A stretch of DNA of 64,000 bases, taken from AC-32 sp963715575 (GTDB taxonomy: Bacteria > Actinomycetota > Thermoleophilia > Gaiellales > Gaiellaceae). The DNA is taken from NCBI GenBank assembly GCA_963715575.1, contig OY970250.1:1798001-1862000 (forward strand), read 5' to 3'. The notes beneath the pieces were generated by a model that worked only from the letters and a program-made list of their open reading frames with translations, did not search any database and was not told the origin of the DNA. The position numbers were made by a program, and so were the translations under genes. Below, in pieces: positions 8,518 through 17,678 of this stretch. Positions within the stretch are counted from its first letter, which is position 1, and the number at the start of each line of letters is the position of its first letter.

Positions 8518-8826
8518 GTGACGAAGCAAGAGTTCGTCGACAAGGTGGCCCAGAGGGCAAACCTGTCGAGGCGCGACGCGGCCGAGGCGGTGGATGCGGT
8601 GCTCGACTCGATCACCGACACGCTGAAGAGCGGCGGCGAGGTCAACTTCACCGGCTTCGGGAAGTTCTCGACCCAGTTCCGCAAGGAGCGCCAGGGCGTC
8701 AACCCTCGCAACCCGACCGAGAAGGTGACGATCCCTGCAGCGACCGTCCCGAAGTTCTCCGCAGGCAGCTCGCTGAAGACCGCCGTCAAGGCCGGCGGCG
8801 CCGGCGGCGGCGGCGGCGGGTTCTAG
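8518..8826 (+). CDS. hup: HU family DNA-binding protein
   Basis: 102 residues from GTG with a strong GAGAGGAG ribosome binding site. The whole chain matches HU/IHF: MTKQEFVDKVAQRANLSRRDAA helices, then GGEVNFTGFGKFSTQFRKERQG and the DNA-clasping arm VNPRNPTEKVTIPAATVPKFSAG. It ends with a short Gly-rich tail, much shorter than the lysine-rich tail of mycobacterial HupB. A dimeric nucleoid protein that bends and compacts DNA. Monocistronic: own promoter before it, hairpin terminator after it. Confidence 0.95.
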   Translation: MTKQEFVDKVAQRANLSRRDAAEAVDAVLDSITDTLKSGGEVNFTGFGKFSTQFRKERQGVNPRNPTEKVTIPAATVPKFSAGSSLKTAVKAGGAGGGGGGF

Positions 8827-8848
8827 CCCGAAGCTCCCGAAGGTTTGC

Positions 8849-8876
8849 AGTGAGGGCCGCGAAAGCGGCCCTCACT
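8849..8876 (+). terminator. Terminator hairpin after hup
   Basis: A perfect 12-bp stem, AGTGAGGGCCGC against GCGGCCCTCACT, closes on a GAAA tetraloop, followed by CGTTTCC. The T tract is weak, as usual at this GC content. Confidence 0.85.
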
Positions 8877-8914
8877 CGTTTCCCGGCCGAGGCTCCCGCT
8901 AGCCTCTGGGCCAG

Positions 8915-9832
8915 GTGAGGGCAGAGCCTGCAGTCGCGACCGCGCTCTTTCCCGACCGTCTCGCCGAGGCGGTCGAGCGGAAGCGCTCGCAGCTCCTGGT
9001 CGGGCTCGACCCGCGGCCCGACCTGCTGCCGGTCGAGCTGGCGGGCGACGCGCACCTCTCGCCCGACGCGGCGGCCGACGCCTGCGGCCGCTTCTGCTGC
9101 GGGATCGTGGACGCCGTCGCGCCGCACGTCGTCGGCGTGAAGCCGCAGCTGGCCTTCTTCGAGGCGCTCGGCGCCGACGGCCTCCGCGCCTTCGAGGACG
9201 TCTGCGCCTACGCGCGCTCGGCCGGCCTGGTCGTGCTCGCGGACGCGAAGCGCGGCGACATCGGCTCGACCGCCCGCGCCTACGCGACGGCCTACCTCGA
9301 GCCGCGCGGCGAGGGCCGGCCCGTCGCCGACGCGATGACCGTCAACCCGTACCTCGGCCGCGACTCGCTCGAGCCGTTCCTCGGCGCGTGCCGGCGCCAC
9401 GGCGGCGGCATCTTCTGCGTGGTCAAGACCTCGAACGAGGGCGGCGCCGACGTCCAGGACCTGAAGCTCTCCGACGGCCACCCGGTCTGGCACCACGTCG
9501 CCCTGCTGGTACACGAGCTGGGGGAGGAGCTTGTCGGCGAGCGCGGGCTGTCGACCGTCGGGGCGGTCGTCGGCGCGACCCATCCGCGCGCGGTCGGCGA
9601 GGCAAGGCGGCTGCTGCCGCAGGCGATCCTGCTGCTGCCGGGGGTCGGCGCCCAGGGTGCGACCCCGGCCGACCTCGCCCGGGCCTTCACGAGCGGCCCG
9701 GCCAGCGCGCTCGTCACTGCTTCGCGAAGCGTGATCTACGCCTTTCGCAACGGCCAGGAGGACTGGCGCGCGGCCGCCTCGGCCGAAGCCGCCCGGCTGC
9801 GGCGCGAGGTCTGGGCCGTCTCCGGCTGGTAG
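8915..9832 (+). CDS. pyrF: Orotidine 5'-phosphate decarboxylase, type 2
   Basis: 305 residues, the long (subfamily 2) form found in actinobacteria and myxobacteria. Makes UMP from OMP. Seen: LLVGLDPRPD near the N terminus, VKPQLAFFEALG, the catalytic LADAKRGDIGSTA (Lys-Asp-Lys network) at about residue 110, and the phosphate-binding end region VTASRSVIYA. TAGCCT lies 9 nt before the GTG start, so transcription is probably near-leaderless. It leads an operon with the LysM gene 3 nt downstream. Confidence 0.93.
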   Translation: MRAEPAVATALFPDRLAEAVERKRSQLLVGLDPRPDLLPVELAGDAHLSPDAAADACGRFCCGIVDAVAPHVVGVKPQLAFFEALGADGLRAFEDVCAYARSAGLVVLADAKRGDIGSTARAYATAYLEPRGEGRPVADAMTVNPYLGRDSLEPFLGACRRHGGGIFCVVKTSNEGGADVQDLKLSDGHPVWHHVALLVHELGEELVGERGLSTVGAVVGATHPRAVGEARRLLPQAILLLPGVGAQGATPADLARAFTSGPASALVTASRSVIYAFRNGQEDWRAAASAEAARLRREVWAVSGW

Positions 9833-9835
9833 CCG

Positions 9836-10162
9836 GTGGAGCGCGGTTGGCGAAGGCAGGCGAAGCGCTACGGCGCGCCGGCCGCCTTCCTGCTCGCGGT
9901 CACGATTGCGGTCCTGCTCGTCCGCTCCGGGCTCCAGAGCGACCCCGCCGCCACCACCTCCGTGCCGACGCAGACCGTGCCGACCCGGCCCGCCACGACG
10001 CCGGTCCCCGTCAAGCGCCGCCGCTTCTACCGCCTGAAGGCCGGCGAGACGCTCAGCGACGTGGCGATCAAGTTCGACACGAACGTCGAGCAGCTGCTGG
10101 CGCTGAACCCCGGGATCGAGCCGACGAACCTGATCGTCGGCCAGCGCGTCCGGGTCAAATAG
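9836..10162 (+). CDS. Membrane-anchored LysM protein
   Basis: 108 residues from GTG. One N-terminal membrane helix (AAFLLAVTIAVLLVRSG) is followed by a Thr/Pro-rich linker and a single C-terminal LysM domain (FYRLKAGETLSDVAIKFDTNVEQLLALNPGI), a peptidoglycan-binding module. Probably holds or senses cell wall at the membrane outer face; lies just before a D,D-carboxypeptidase gene, which fits a wall role. Confidence 0.8.
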   Translation: MERGWRRQAKRYGAPAAFLLAVTIAVLLVRSGLQSDPAATTSVPTQTVPTRPATTPVPVKRRRFYRLKAGETLSDVAIKFDTNVEQLLALNPGIEPTNLIVGQRVRVK

Positions 10163-10175
10163 ACTCCCGCCCCGC

Positions 10176-11291
10176 TTGAAGGGTCTCCTCTTTGCCGCCG
10201 CGGCCCTCGCGCTTGCGGCTCCCGTGCTTGCGGCTCCGCCGCAGGTGATAGGCCGTGCGTACGTCGTCGAGAACGGCGCGACAGGCGAGGTGCTGCTCGC
10301 GCGCGACGCCCGCGCGCGCGTCCCGATTGCCAGCATTACGAAGCTGATGACCGTACTGCTGACTCTCGAGCGGACGCGGCCCTCCGACGTCGTCACCGTC
10401 AGCGCGCGCGCCGCCGGCGTCGGCGAGTCGAGCGTGAACCTCCGCGTCGGCGAGCGGCTGACCGTGCGCGAGCTGCTCGAGGCGGCGCTGATCCAGAGCG
10501 CGAACGACGCCGCCGACGCGCTCGCCGACTACGTGGGCAAGGGAAGCGAGGAGCGCTTTGTCGCGCTGATGAACCAGCGGGCGCGCGAGCTCGGCCTGCG
10601 CGACACGCACTACGTCCGGCCCGACGGGCTCGACGCGGCCGGGCACGTCTCCAGCGCCCGCGACGTGACGCTGCTCGCGCGGATCCTGATGCACCGGCCG
10701 CTCGTGCGGCAGATCGTCCGTCAGCGGGCGGCGACGATCTCCGGCGGGCGCAGCCTGCACACCTGGAACGACCTGCTCTCGAGCTACCCGGGCATCTTCG
10801 GCGTCAAGACCGGCCACACCTCGGCGGCCGGCTGGAACGAGGTCGCAGCCGCCCGCCGAGGGGCGGTGACCGTCTACGCGACGCTGCTCGGCAGCCCGGA
10901 CCGCGGCGTGCGGAACGACGACCTGGCGGAGCTGCTCGACTGGGGCTTCTCGCGCTACCGCGCGGCGAGCGTCGTGACCAAGGGCCACGCCTACGCCCGC
11001 GCGGTCGTCGGCTACGGGCGCGAGCCGGTCGCGCTCGTCGCGGCTGCTTCGCTGACGCCTTCGCTGCGGGTCGACTTCCCGCTCGTCCGCCGGATCGTCG
11101 CCCTGGACACGGCCGAGCTGCCCGTGTCCCGGGGACAGTCCCTCGGCCAGGTCCGCGTGTACCAGCGCGGCAAGCTCGTCGGGGTCGTGCCACTCGTTGC
11201 CTCGCACTCGGTCTCGCGCCCCGGCCTCGCCGGCCGCGCCGGCTGGTACGCGACACGTACCCTGCACCACATGGCCGGGTGGTTCTCCTGA
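10176..11291 (+). CDS. D-alanyl-D-alanine carboxypeptidase (peptidase S11)
   Basis: 371 residues from TTG with a signal peptide. Removes the terminal D-Ala of peptidoglycan stem peptides outside the membrane. The three serine-enzyme motifs are present: SITK (in IASITKLMT), the SAND form of SxN (IQSANDAAD) and KTG (VKTGHTSAAGW). The C-terminal beta domain contains a short palindromic repeat (11124-11142) translated as part of ELPVSRGQSL. The 3' end overlaps the sugar kinase start by 13 nt. Confidence 0.92.
   Translation: MKGLLFAAAALALAAPVLAAPPQVIGRAYVVENGATGEVLLARDARARVPIASITKLMTVLLTLERTRPSDVVTVSARAAGVGESSVNLRVGERLTVRELLEAALIQSANDAADALADYVGKGSEERFVALMNQRARELGLRDTHYVRPDGLDAAGHVSSARDVTLLARILMHRPLVRQIVRQRAATISGGRSLHTWNDLLSSYPGIFGVKTGHTSAAGWNEVAAARRGAVTVYATLLGSPDRGVRNDDLAELLDWGFSRYRAASVVTKGHAYARAVVGYGREPVALVAAASLTPSLRVDFPLVRRIVALDTAELPVSRGQSLGQVRVYQRGKLVGVVPLVASHSVSRPGLAGRAGWYATRTLHHMAGWFS
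11124..11142. repeat. GTGTCCC/GGGACAGTCCC palindrome inside a coding region
   Basis: GTGTCCC, one G, then GGGACAGTCCC, a second copy of the palindrome found at the end of rdgB. Here it is read through in frame within the carboxypeptidase C-terminal domain. Confidence 0.65.
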
Positions 11292-12241
11292 TCGTCACGG
11301 TGACCATGAACGCGGCGATCGACCGCACCCTGACCGTCCCGAACTTCCAGCGCGGCCAGCGCCACCGCGCGAGCGCCGGGCTGACCCTCGCCGGCGGCAA
11401 GGGGATCAACATCGCGCGGGCGCTGAAGCGGCTGGGCGTGCCCGTCGTCGCCACCGGCCTCGCCGGCGGCCGCACCGGCACGCGCATCGTCGAGGAGCTG
11501 ACGGCCGAGGCGATCCTCAACGACTTCGTCCGCATCGAAGACGAGTCGCGCACCTCGACCGCGATCGTCGATCCGACCGGCGGGAGCTACACCGAGGTCA
11601 ACGAGTGGGGCCCCCACGTCTCGCCCGAGGAGCTCGAGATGCTGCTCGAGAAGCTCGTCTACCTCTCCCAGGGCGCGGCGTACGTCGTCTTCTCGGGCTC
11701 GCTCCCGCGCGGGATCGACGACGGCTTCTACGCCGAAGCCGTGCGCGAGCTCAACCGCCGCGGCGCGCAGACCGTGCTCGACTCCGAGGGCGAGCCGCTC
11801 CGCCTGGGCGTGCAGGCCGAGCCGCTGCTCGTCTCGCCGAACGAGCGCGAGGCCGAGGCGCTGGTGGGCCAGGAGTTCAACGACGACGACGACTTCCTCA
11901 CCGGCCTCGAGACGATCGCCGAGCTCGGGGCGCGGAACGTCCTGATCACGCGCGAGTCCGGCTGCTGGGCGCTGCTCCGCAGCGAGCGCCACGCGAGCCG
12001 CTACCGCGCGGCCGCGCCGCTGGTCGATCCCGTCTCGGCGGTCGGCTCCGGCGACGTCCTGCTCGCAGCCTTCGTCGCGGCTCGGCTCGACGGCCGCTCG
12101 GACGAGGAGGCGCTGCGTGCCGCTGTGGCCGCCGGAGCCGCCTCGACGCTCGAGATCGGCGCCGGCAGGTTCGAGCCGCGCGAGGCCGGCCGACTGATCG
12201 GCTCGGTCGAAGTGGCGCAGCTCGAGCCCGTCGGCAACTAA
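11279..12241 (+). CDS. PfkB-family hexose-phosphate kinase (1-phosphofructokinase type)
   Basis: 320 residues from GTG. The opening VTVTMNAAIDRTLTVPNF is the signature of the LacC/FruK branch, which phosphorylates fructose-1-phosphate or tagatose-6-phosphate. AGGKGINIARALKRLG is the PfkB N-terminal glycine motif, and the late VSAVGSGDVLLAAF holds the catalytic aspartate and anion hole. No PTS genes are nearby, so the exact substrate cannot be assigned. Overlaps the carboxypeptidase 3' end. Confidence 0.85.
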   Translation: MVLLIVTVTMNAAIDRTLTVPNFQRGQRHRASAGLTLAGGKGINIARALKRLGVPVVATGLAGGRTGTRIVEELTAEAILNDFVRIEDESRTSTAIVDPTGGSYTEVNEWGPHVSPEELEMLLEKLVYLSQGAAYVVFSGSLPRGIDDGFYAEAVRELNRRGAQTVLDSEGEPLRLGVQAEPLLVSPNEREAEALVGQEFNDDDDFLTGLETIAELGARNVLITRESGCWALLRSERHASRYRAAAPLVDPVSAVGSGDVLLAAFVAARLDGRSDEEALRAAVAAGAASTLEIGAGRFEPREAGRLIGSVEVAQLEPVGN

Positions 12242-12276
12242 AGCGCTCTCGAGCCGCGGCCGATACCTCCCGGGCG

Positions 12277-13758
12277 ATGACACGTCAGCGCCTGCCTGTG
12301 GTGCTGTCTGCGGCCGCCCTCCTGGTCGCAGTCCTCGGCGCCACGCCCAACGGGATCGCCGGAAGCGCGGTTCGCGTCGCGCTGTTCGCGAAGAACGCCG
12401 CCAAGGTCGGCGGGATCGGTGTCTCGAAGAAGCCGAAGGCCGGCAAGCTGCTCCCGCTCGGCAAGAACGGCAAGTTCCCCGCCTCGGTGTTCCCGGTCTC
12501 CGTGCGAGGCCCGGCGGGCCCTGCCGGCCCCGAGGGCGCGCGCGGCCCGGCTGGATCGGCCGGTCCGCAAGGCGCGCAGGGGATTCAGGGCCTGCGAGGC
12601 TTCAAGGGCGCGACCGGCTCCACCGGCCCGAAAGGGACGACCGGCGTGCAGGGCCCGGTCGGGCCGCCCGGCGGCTTCGGGCTGCTGAACCTCGGCCGCG
12701 CGACCGTCGCGACGGTGAGTCTCGACGTGGGCGGTGCGCACTCCTCCAGCACGGCCGGCCCTGATGGCTTCCCGCTGGTCGCGGTCTTCGACGACTCGTC
12801 GAAGAGCCTCGTGGTCGTGCACTGCAACGACGCGGCGTGCTCGAGCAAGACCGGCACGACCGTCGACGCCTCGGTCGCCGACGTCGGCCGCCACCCGTCG
12901 GTCACGATCGGCTCGGACGGGCTCGGCCTGATCGGCTACGTGGACGCGACCAACGGTGCGCTCAAGGCGGCCCACTGCACCAACGTCGCCTGCACCACCT
13001 CCACGACGGCGACGATCGTCTCGAACGGCACCGTCGTCCAGGACTACACCTCGGCGACCGTCGGGCTGGACGGCCTCGGCCTGATCGCGTACGTGGACAA
13101 CGGCCAGCTCCGCATCGCGCACTGCTCGACTTTTGGCTGCTCGGCCGCCACCTCGAACCCGATCGACTCGACCGCCACCGCCTACGCCTCGCTGGCAATC
13201 GGTGCCGACGGCCTGCCGCTGGTCAGTTACTTCGACAGCGCGAACGCCGACCTCAAGGTCGCCCACTGCGCCGACGTGCTCTGCGCGAGCGTCAACGCCA
13301 CGACCCTCGACAGCACCGGCACGGTCGGCCTCTACACCTCGTTGACGGTCGGCTCCGATGGGCTCGGCCTGATCAGCTACCGCAGCGTCGGCGGCGGCCT
13401 GAACGTCGCCCACTGCTCCGACGTCGCCTGCTCGGCGGCGACGCCGCAGACGGTCGACGCGGGAATCAAGGGCGAGTACTCGGCGATCACCCTCGGCGTC
13501 GACGGCCTCGGCGTGATCAGCTACTACGACGGCGCCGGGGGGACGCAGGACCTGAAGGTCGCCCATTGCGCCGACGTGCTCTGCGACGCCGCCACGTCGG
13601 TCGCGGTCGACACGCCGGGCCAGGTCGGCTGGAGCACGTCGATCACCGTCGGCGCGGACGGCCTCCCGTTCATCAGCTACCGCGACGTCGACGGCGGCCA
13701 GGTCAAGGGCCTGCACTGCCCGAACGTCTTCTGCGTTCCGTACCTTCGGCGACGGTAG
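12277..13758 (+). CDS. Secreted collagen-like protein with seven Cys-pair repeats
   Basis: 493 residues. A hydrophobic signal (LPVVLSAAALLVAVLGATPN) is followed by about 18 Gly-x-y triplets (residues 78-133, GPAGPAGPEGARGPAGSAG and onward) and then seven repeats of roughly 50 residues. Each repeat has a GxDGLGLISY-type strand and an AHCxxxxC pair (for example AHCADVLC, AHCSDVAC), suggesting a beta-propeller whose blades each hold a Cys pair. This looks like a trimeric surface fibre with a head domain; ligand unknown. Nearby genes give no further clue. Confidence 0.8.
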   Translation: MTRQRLPVVLSAAALLVAVLGATPNGIAGSAVRVALFAKNAAKVGGIGVSKKPKAGKLLPLGKNGKFPASVFPVSVRGPAGPAGPEGARGPAGSAGPQGAQGIQGLRGFKGATGSTGPKGTTGVQGPVGPPGGFGLLNLGRATVATVSLDVGGAHSSSTAGPDGFPLVAVFDDSSKSLVVVHCNDAACSSKTGTTVDASVADVGRHPSVTIGSDGLGLIGYVDATNGALKAAHCTNVACTTSTTATIVSNGTVVQDYTSATVGLDGLGLIAYVDNGQLRIAHCSTFGCSAATSNPIDSTATAYASLAIGADGLPLVSYFDSANADLKVAHCADVLCASVNATTLDSTGTVGLYTSLTVGSDGLGLISYRSVGGGLNVAHCSDVACSAATPQTVDAGIKGEYSAITLGVDGLGVISYYDGAGGTQDLKVAHCADVLCDAATSVAVDTPGQVGWSTSITVGADGLPFISYRDVDGGQVKGLHCPNVFCVPYLRRR

Positions 13759-13776
13759 GCCGTCCCGCGTCGGTGT

Positions 13777-13855
13777 TACCCTTGCCGTCCACTTGAGAGA
13801 CGGCGGCGAGAACGGATCTACGGCCCAGGCGATCGCGACGATGCCTGGGCCTTTC
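13777..13855 (+). promoter_or_regulatory. guaB3 leader with intrinsic terminator hairpin
   Basis: A TACCCT box (13777-13782) is followed by about 40 nt and then a strong hairpin, GGCCCAGGC (13822-13830) against GCCTGGGCC (13843-13851) plus TTTCT. The hairpin sits between promoter and the GTG start at 13876, so it could be an attenuator rather than a terminator for the preceding gene. The glmS leader has the same layout. No known riboswitch class was recognised. Confidence 0.6.
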
Positions 13856-13875
13856 TGCATCCGGGGGAGGTAGTC

Positions 13876-15033
13876 GTGGAGATCGAGATCGGGCGAGGCA
13901 AGAAGGCGCGGCAGGCGTACGGGTTCGACGACATCGCGATCGTGCCGTCCAGGCGGACGCGCGACCCGCAGGACGTCGACATCGGCTGGAAGCTCGGCCC
14001 ACATCTGCTCGAGCTGCCGCTGCTGGCGTCGGCGATGGACGGGGTCGTCTCGCCGGCGGTCGCGATCGAGCTCGGCAAGCTGGGCGGGCTCGGGGTGCTG
14101 AACCTGGAGGGCATCTTCACGCGCTACCCGCAGGCCGACCGGCAGCTCGAGAAGATCGCCAAGCTGTCGAAGGAGCAGGCCACGCGCGGGATGCAGGAGA
14201 TCTACGCGCGGCCGGTCGAGCCGAAGCTGATCGCCCAGCGGATCGAGGAGATCAAGGCGGCGGGCGTGCTCGCGGCCGGCGCGCTGACGCCGCAGAAGGT
14301 GCGCGAGCACTACGAGCTCGCGCTCGAGGCCGGGCTCGACGTGCTCGTGATCCAGGGCACGGTCGTCTCGGCGGAGCACGTCTCCTCGAACGGCCACGCG
14401 CTCAACTTGAAGGAGTTCATCTCCGCGCTGCCGATCCCGACGATCGTCGGCGGCTGCGCCTCGTACCAGACGGCGCTGCACCTGATGCGCACCGGGGCCG
14501 AGGGCGTGCTCGTCGGCGTCGGGCCCGGGCAGGCGTGCACGACGCGCGGCGTGCTCGGCGTCGGGGTCCCGCAGGCGACCGCGATCGCCGACGCGGCGGC
14601 GGCGCGGGTGCAGCACCTGCTCGAAACCGGCAAGTACGTGAACGTGATCGCCGACGGCGGCATGCGCACCGGCGGCGACATCTCGAAGGCGATCGCCTGC
14701 GGCGCCGATGCCGTGATGGTCGGCTCGCCGCTGGCCCGCGCGAAGGAGGCGCCCGGCCGCGGCTTCCACTGGGGCATGGCGACGTTCCATCCCACCCTGC
14801 CGCGCGGCGCCCGGGTGGCGGTCGAGCAGAACGCGACGCTGGAGGAGATCGTGATCGGCCCGGCCCGCGAGAACGACGGCACGCTCAACTTGATGGGCGC
14901 CCTGCGAACCTCGATGGCGACCTGCGGCTACGAGTCGATCCACGACTTCCAGAAGGCCGAGGTGATGCTCGCGCCGGCGATCAAGACCGAGGGCAAGTCG
15001 CTCCAGCAGGCCCAGCGCATCGGGATGGGGTAA
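13876..15033 (+). CDS. guaB3: GuaB3 family IMP dehydrogenase-related protein
   Basis: 385 residues from GTG with GGGGAGGT upstream. An IMPDH/GMPR-type TIM barrel without the CBS pair; this length and the opening RGKKARQAYGFDDIAIVPS are typical of the actinobacterial GuaB3 group. The loop GVGPGQACTTRGVLGVG has the cysteine at the catalytic-loop position. Whether GuaB3 oxidises IMP or reduces GMP differs by lineage in published work, so the reaction is left open. TAATG links it directly to guaA. Confidence 0.88.
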   Translation: MEIEIGRGKKARQAYGFDDIAIVPSRRTRDPQDVDIGWKLGPHLLELPLLASAMDGVVSPAVAIELGKLGGLGVLNLEGIFTRYPQADRQLEKIAKLSKEQATRGMQEIYARPVEPKLIAQRIEEIKAAGVLAAGALTPQKVREHYELALEAGLDVLVIQGTVVSAEHVSSNGHALNLKEFISALPIPTIVGGCASYQTALHLMRTGAEGVLVGVGPGQACTTRGVLGVGVPQATAIADAAAARVQHLLETGKYVNVIADGGMRTGGDISKAIACGADAVMVGSPLARAKEAPGRGFHWGMATFHPTLPRGARVAVEQNATLEEIVIGPARENDGTLNLMGALRTSMATCGYESIHDFQKAEVMLAPAIKTEGKSLQQAQRIGMG

Positions 15034-16613
15034 TGCCGGGCGAAGTCGTCCCGCTGCCCGTTCCGGAGCCGTCGCCTGAGGAGCGGCCGGTGCTGGTGCT
15101 CGACTGCGGCGGGCAGTACGCGCAGCTGATCGCGCGACGCGTGCGGGAGGCGCGGGTGTACTCGGAGCTCGTGCCGCACTCGATCTCGGCCGCCGAGGCG
15201 CGGGCGCGGCAGCCTCGGGCTCTGGTGCTCTCCGGCGGGCCCGCGTCGGTGTACGCGGCCGGTGCGCCGCGGGTCGACCCCGGCCTCTTCGAGTTGGGCG
15301 TGCCGACGCTCGGCATCTGCTACGGCATGCAGCTGATGGCGCAGGAGCTCGGCGGCACGGTCGAGCGCACCGGCGTCTCGGAGTTCGGCAAGACGGAAGT
15401 TCGCATCGAGCCCAAGGGTGAGCTGTTCGCGGGGCTGGGCGCGGAGCAGACCGGCTGGATGAGCCACCGCGACTCGGTCACCGCGCCCCCGGCCGGAGCG
15501 CGCGTGACGGCGGGCTCGCCGGCCGCGCCGATCGCCGCTTTCGAGAACCCGGAGCGCGGGCTCTACGGCGTCCAGTTCCATCCCGAGGTCGTGCACACGC
15601 CGAACGGGCAGGAGATGCTGAAGAACTTCCTCTACGCCGTGGCCGACGCACCGCCGACCTGGACGGCCGCGGCCGTGATCGAGGAGCAGGTCGAGCGGAT
15701 CCGGGCGCAGGTCGGCTCCGACCGCGTCCTGTGCGCGTTGTCGGGCGGCGTCGACTCCGCCGTCGCGGCGCTGCTCGTGCACAAGGCAGTGGGCGACCAG
15801 CTCGTCTGCGTGTTCGTCGACCACGGCTTCCTGCGCAAGGACGAGGCGGCGCAGGTGGTCGAGACCTTCGAGGGCCACTTCCACGTGCCGCTCGTGCACG
15901 TCTCCGCGGAGGAGCGGTTCCTCGCCCGGCTCGAAGGCGTGGCCGATCCAGAGGTCAAGCGCAAGGCGATCGGCGAGGAGTTCATCCGCGTCTTCGAGGA
16001 GGAGTCGAAGAGGCTCGGCGAGATCAAGCACCTGGTCCAGGGGACCCTCTATTCGGACGTGATCGAGTCGGGCGGAGACGCCTCGGTCGCGGCCACGATC
16101 AAGTCGCACCACAACGTGGGCGGGCTGCCCGAGGACATGGAGATGGAGCTCGTCGAGCCGCTGCGCCTGCTCTTCAAGGACGAGGTGCGGCGTGTCGGCG
16201 AGGAGCTCGGGCTGTCGGAGCGGATGGTCTGGCGCCAGCCGTTCCCCGGGCCGGGGCTGGCGATCCGGATCATCGGCGAGGTGACGCGCGAGCGGCTCGA
16301 GATCCTGCGCGAGGCCGACGCGATCCTGCAGGAGGAGGTGCGGCGGGCCGGCCTGTACCGCGAGCTGTGGCAGTCGTTCGCGGTGCTGCCGGCGATTCGC
16401 TCGGTCGGGGTGCAGGGCGACGAGCGGACGTACGGCTATCCGGTGGTGGTGCGCGCGGTGACGAGCGACGACGCGATGACGGCCGACTGGGCACGGCTGC
16501 CGTACGACCTGCTCGAGACGATCTCGTCGCGGATCGTGAACGAGGTGCCGGCGGTGAACCGGGTCGTGCTCGACATCACCTCGAAGCCGCCGTCGACGAT
16601 CGAGTGGGAATAG
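15033..16613 (+). CDS. guaA: GMP synthase (glutamine-hydrolysing)
   Basis: 526 residues. Converts XMP to GMP with glutamine and ATP. The N-terminal class I amidotransferase domain has the nucleophile in GICYGMQ and the His-Glu pair in FHPEVVHT; the middle ATP-pyrophosphatase domain has the SGGVDS P-loop; the C-terminal dimerisation domain ends with SKPPSTIEWE, the family's conserved end. ATG is in the TAATG overlap with guaB3. Confidence 0.96.
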   Translation: MPGEVVPLPVPEPSPEERPVLVLDCGGQYAQLIARRVREARVYSELVPHSISAAEARARQPRALVLSGGPASVYAAGAPRVDPGLFELGVPTLGICYGMQLMAQELGGTVERTGVSEFGKTEVRIEPKGELFAGLGAEQTGWMSHRDSVTAPPAGARVTAGSPAAPIAAFENPERGLYGVQFHPEVVHTPNGQEMLKNFLYAVADAPPTWTAAAVIEEQVERIRAQVGSDRVLCALSGGVDSAVAALLVHKAVGDQLVCVFVDHGFLRKDEAAQVVETFEGHFHVPLVHVSAEERFLARLEGVADPEVKRKAIGEEFIRVFEEESKRLGEIKHLVQGTLYSDVIESGGDASVAATIKSHHNVGGLPEDMEMELVEPLRLLFKDEVRRVGEELGLSERMVWRQPFPGPGLAIRIIGEVTRERLEILREADAILQEEVRRAGLYRELWQSFAVLPAIRSVGVQGDERTYGYPVVVRAVTSDDAMTADWARLPYDLLETISSRIVNEVPAVNRVVLDITSKPPSTIEWE

Positions 16614-16616
16614 CCG

Positions 16617-17678
16617 TCAGGCGGCCGAATCGACGAGAGAGCCGGCCGCGGGGTACCGCGCACGCACCTCGTCCACGTACGCGCTCAACCGCCTCGCCAG
16701 CTCCGGCTCCTCCAGCTCGAGCACGTTCTCGGCGTTCTTCTCGCCCGAATGCGAAAGGTTGAACGACCCGACGAAGATCACGTCGTCCGCGACGACCACC
16801 TTCGCGTGCATGAAGTTGTGCAGGCTCCCCGTCGGCAGCCAGGGCTCGGAGCGCTTGCCGGTGAACTGCCCCGCCAGCACCTGCTCGAGCAGTGGGATCT
16901 TCCAGCCGACGGCGCCGTTCTCTCGCCACTGCCTGATCACGTCCGCGATCTGCGTCGCGTCGACGCACCCCGCTATGTCCGCGCTCCCGTCCGCGATCCG
17001 CTGCGCCAGCGTCGCCAGCACCGGCGCCGAGGTGATCACCGGCGAGCAGATCCGCACCAGTCGCGCGTGCCCGATCTTCTTGGCGATCCGGTGCGTCAGC
17101 GCGTCCGCGAATCCGGGCGTGAACCACGGCCGCACCGGCACCCCGTCGACCAGGACCGATCTTGGCTCGACGAAGCCGCTCTGCTCGACGTCACCGTCGC
17201 GCCACAGCTCCTCGAAGTTGAGCGTGAAGGCGTGCGCGAGCTCGGCCGAGGTCACGGTCACAACGACGTTCTCCTGCACCGACCACGAGTCGTCGGTCCA
17301 GTTCGTCGAGCCGGTCCAGACCGTCTCGTCGTCGCGCACGACGAACTTGTGGTGCATCAGGTCGGGCACGCCCGCGATAGCTTTGGCCGGCACGTCGAGC
17401 GCCGCGATCAACTGCACGTCCGGCTCCGGCGGCGGCGGCACCGGGATCGGGTTCTCATGGTCGACGTTGTAGAGGATTCGCACCTCGACGCCGCGGGCGT
17501 GCGCGTCCGTGATCGCTCCGCCCACCACAGCGGCCGTCTCCTCGCCCAGGTGGAAGTCGTACTGCGCCAGGTCGAGCGAGCGTTTCGCGGCGGAGATGAA
17601 GCCGGCGACCTCGCGCGCGATCTCCGCCGGCTGCTGGCCGCCGTCCGTCAGAGTGCGGATGTTGATGGAAGAGCTCAT
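16617..17678 (-). CDS. Phospholipase D-like domain protein
   Basis: 353 residues from the ATG at 17676-17678. Two HKD motifs typical of a monomeric PLD-superfamily enzyme: MHHKFVVRDDETVWTGSTNW and MHAKVVVADDVIFVGSFNLS. No signal peptide. Members may act on phospholipids, nucleic acids or other phosphodiesters; the substrate here is unknown. Its start overlaps head-to-head with the start of the glycosylase on the other strand. Confidence 0.82.
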   Translation of the reverse strand: MSSSINIRTLTDGGQQPAEIAREVAGFISAAKRSLDLAQYDFHLGEETAAVVGGAITDAHARGVEVRILYNVDHENPIPVPPPPEPDVQLIAALDVPAKAIAGVPDLMHHKFVVRDDETVWTGSTNWTDDSWSVQENVVVTVTSAELAHAFTLNFEELWRDGDVEQSGFVEPRSVLVDGVPVRPWFTPGFADALTHRIAKKIGHARLVRICSPVITSAPVLATLAQRIADGSADIAGCVDATQIADVIRQWRENGAVGWKIPLLEQVLAGQFTGKRSEPWLPTGSLHNFMHAKVVVADDVIFVGSFNLSHSGEKNAENVLELEEPELARRLSAYVDEVRARYPAAGSLVDSAA

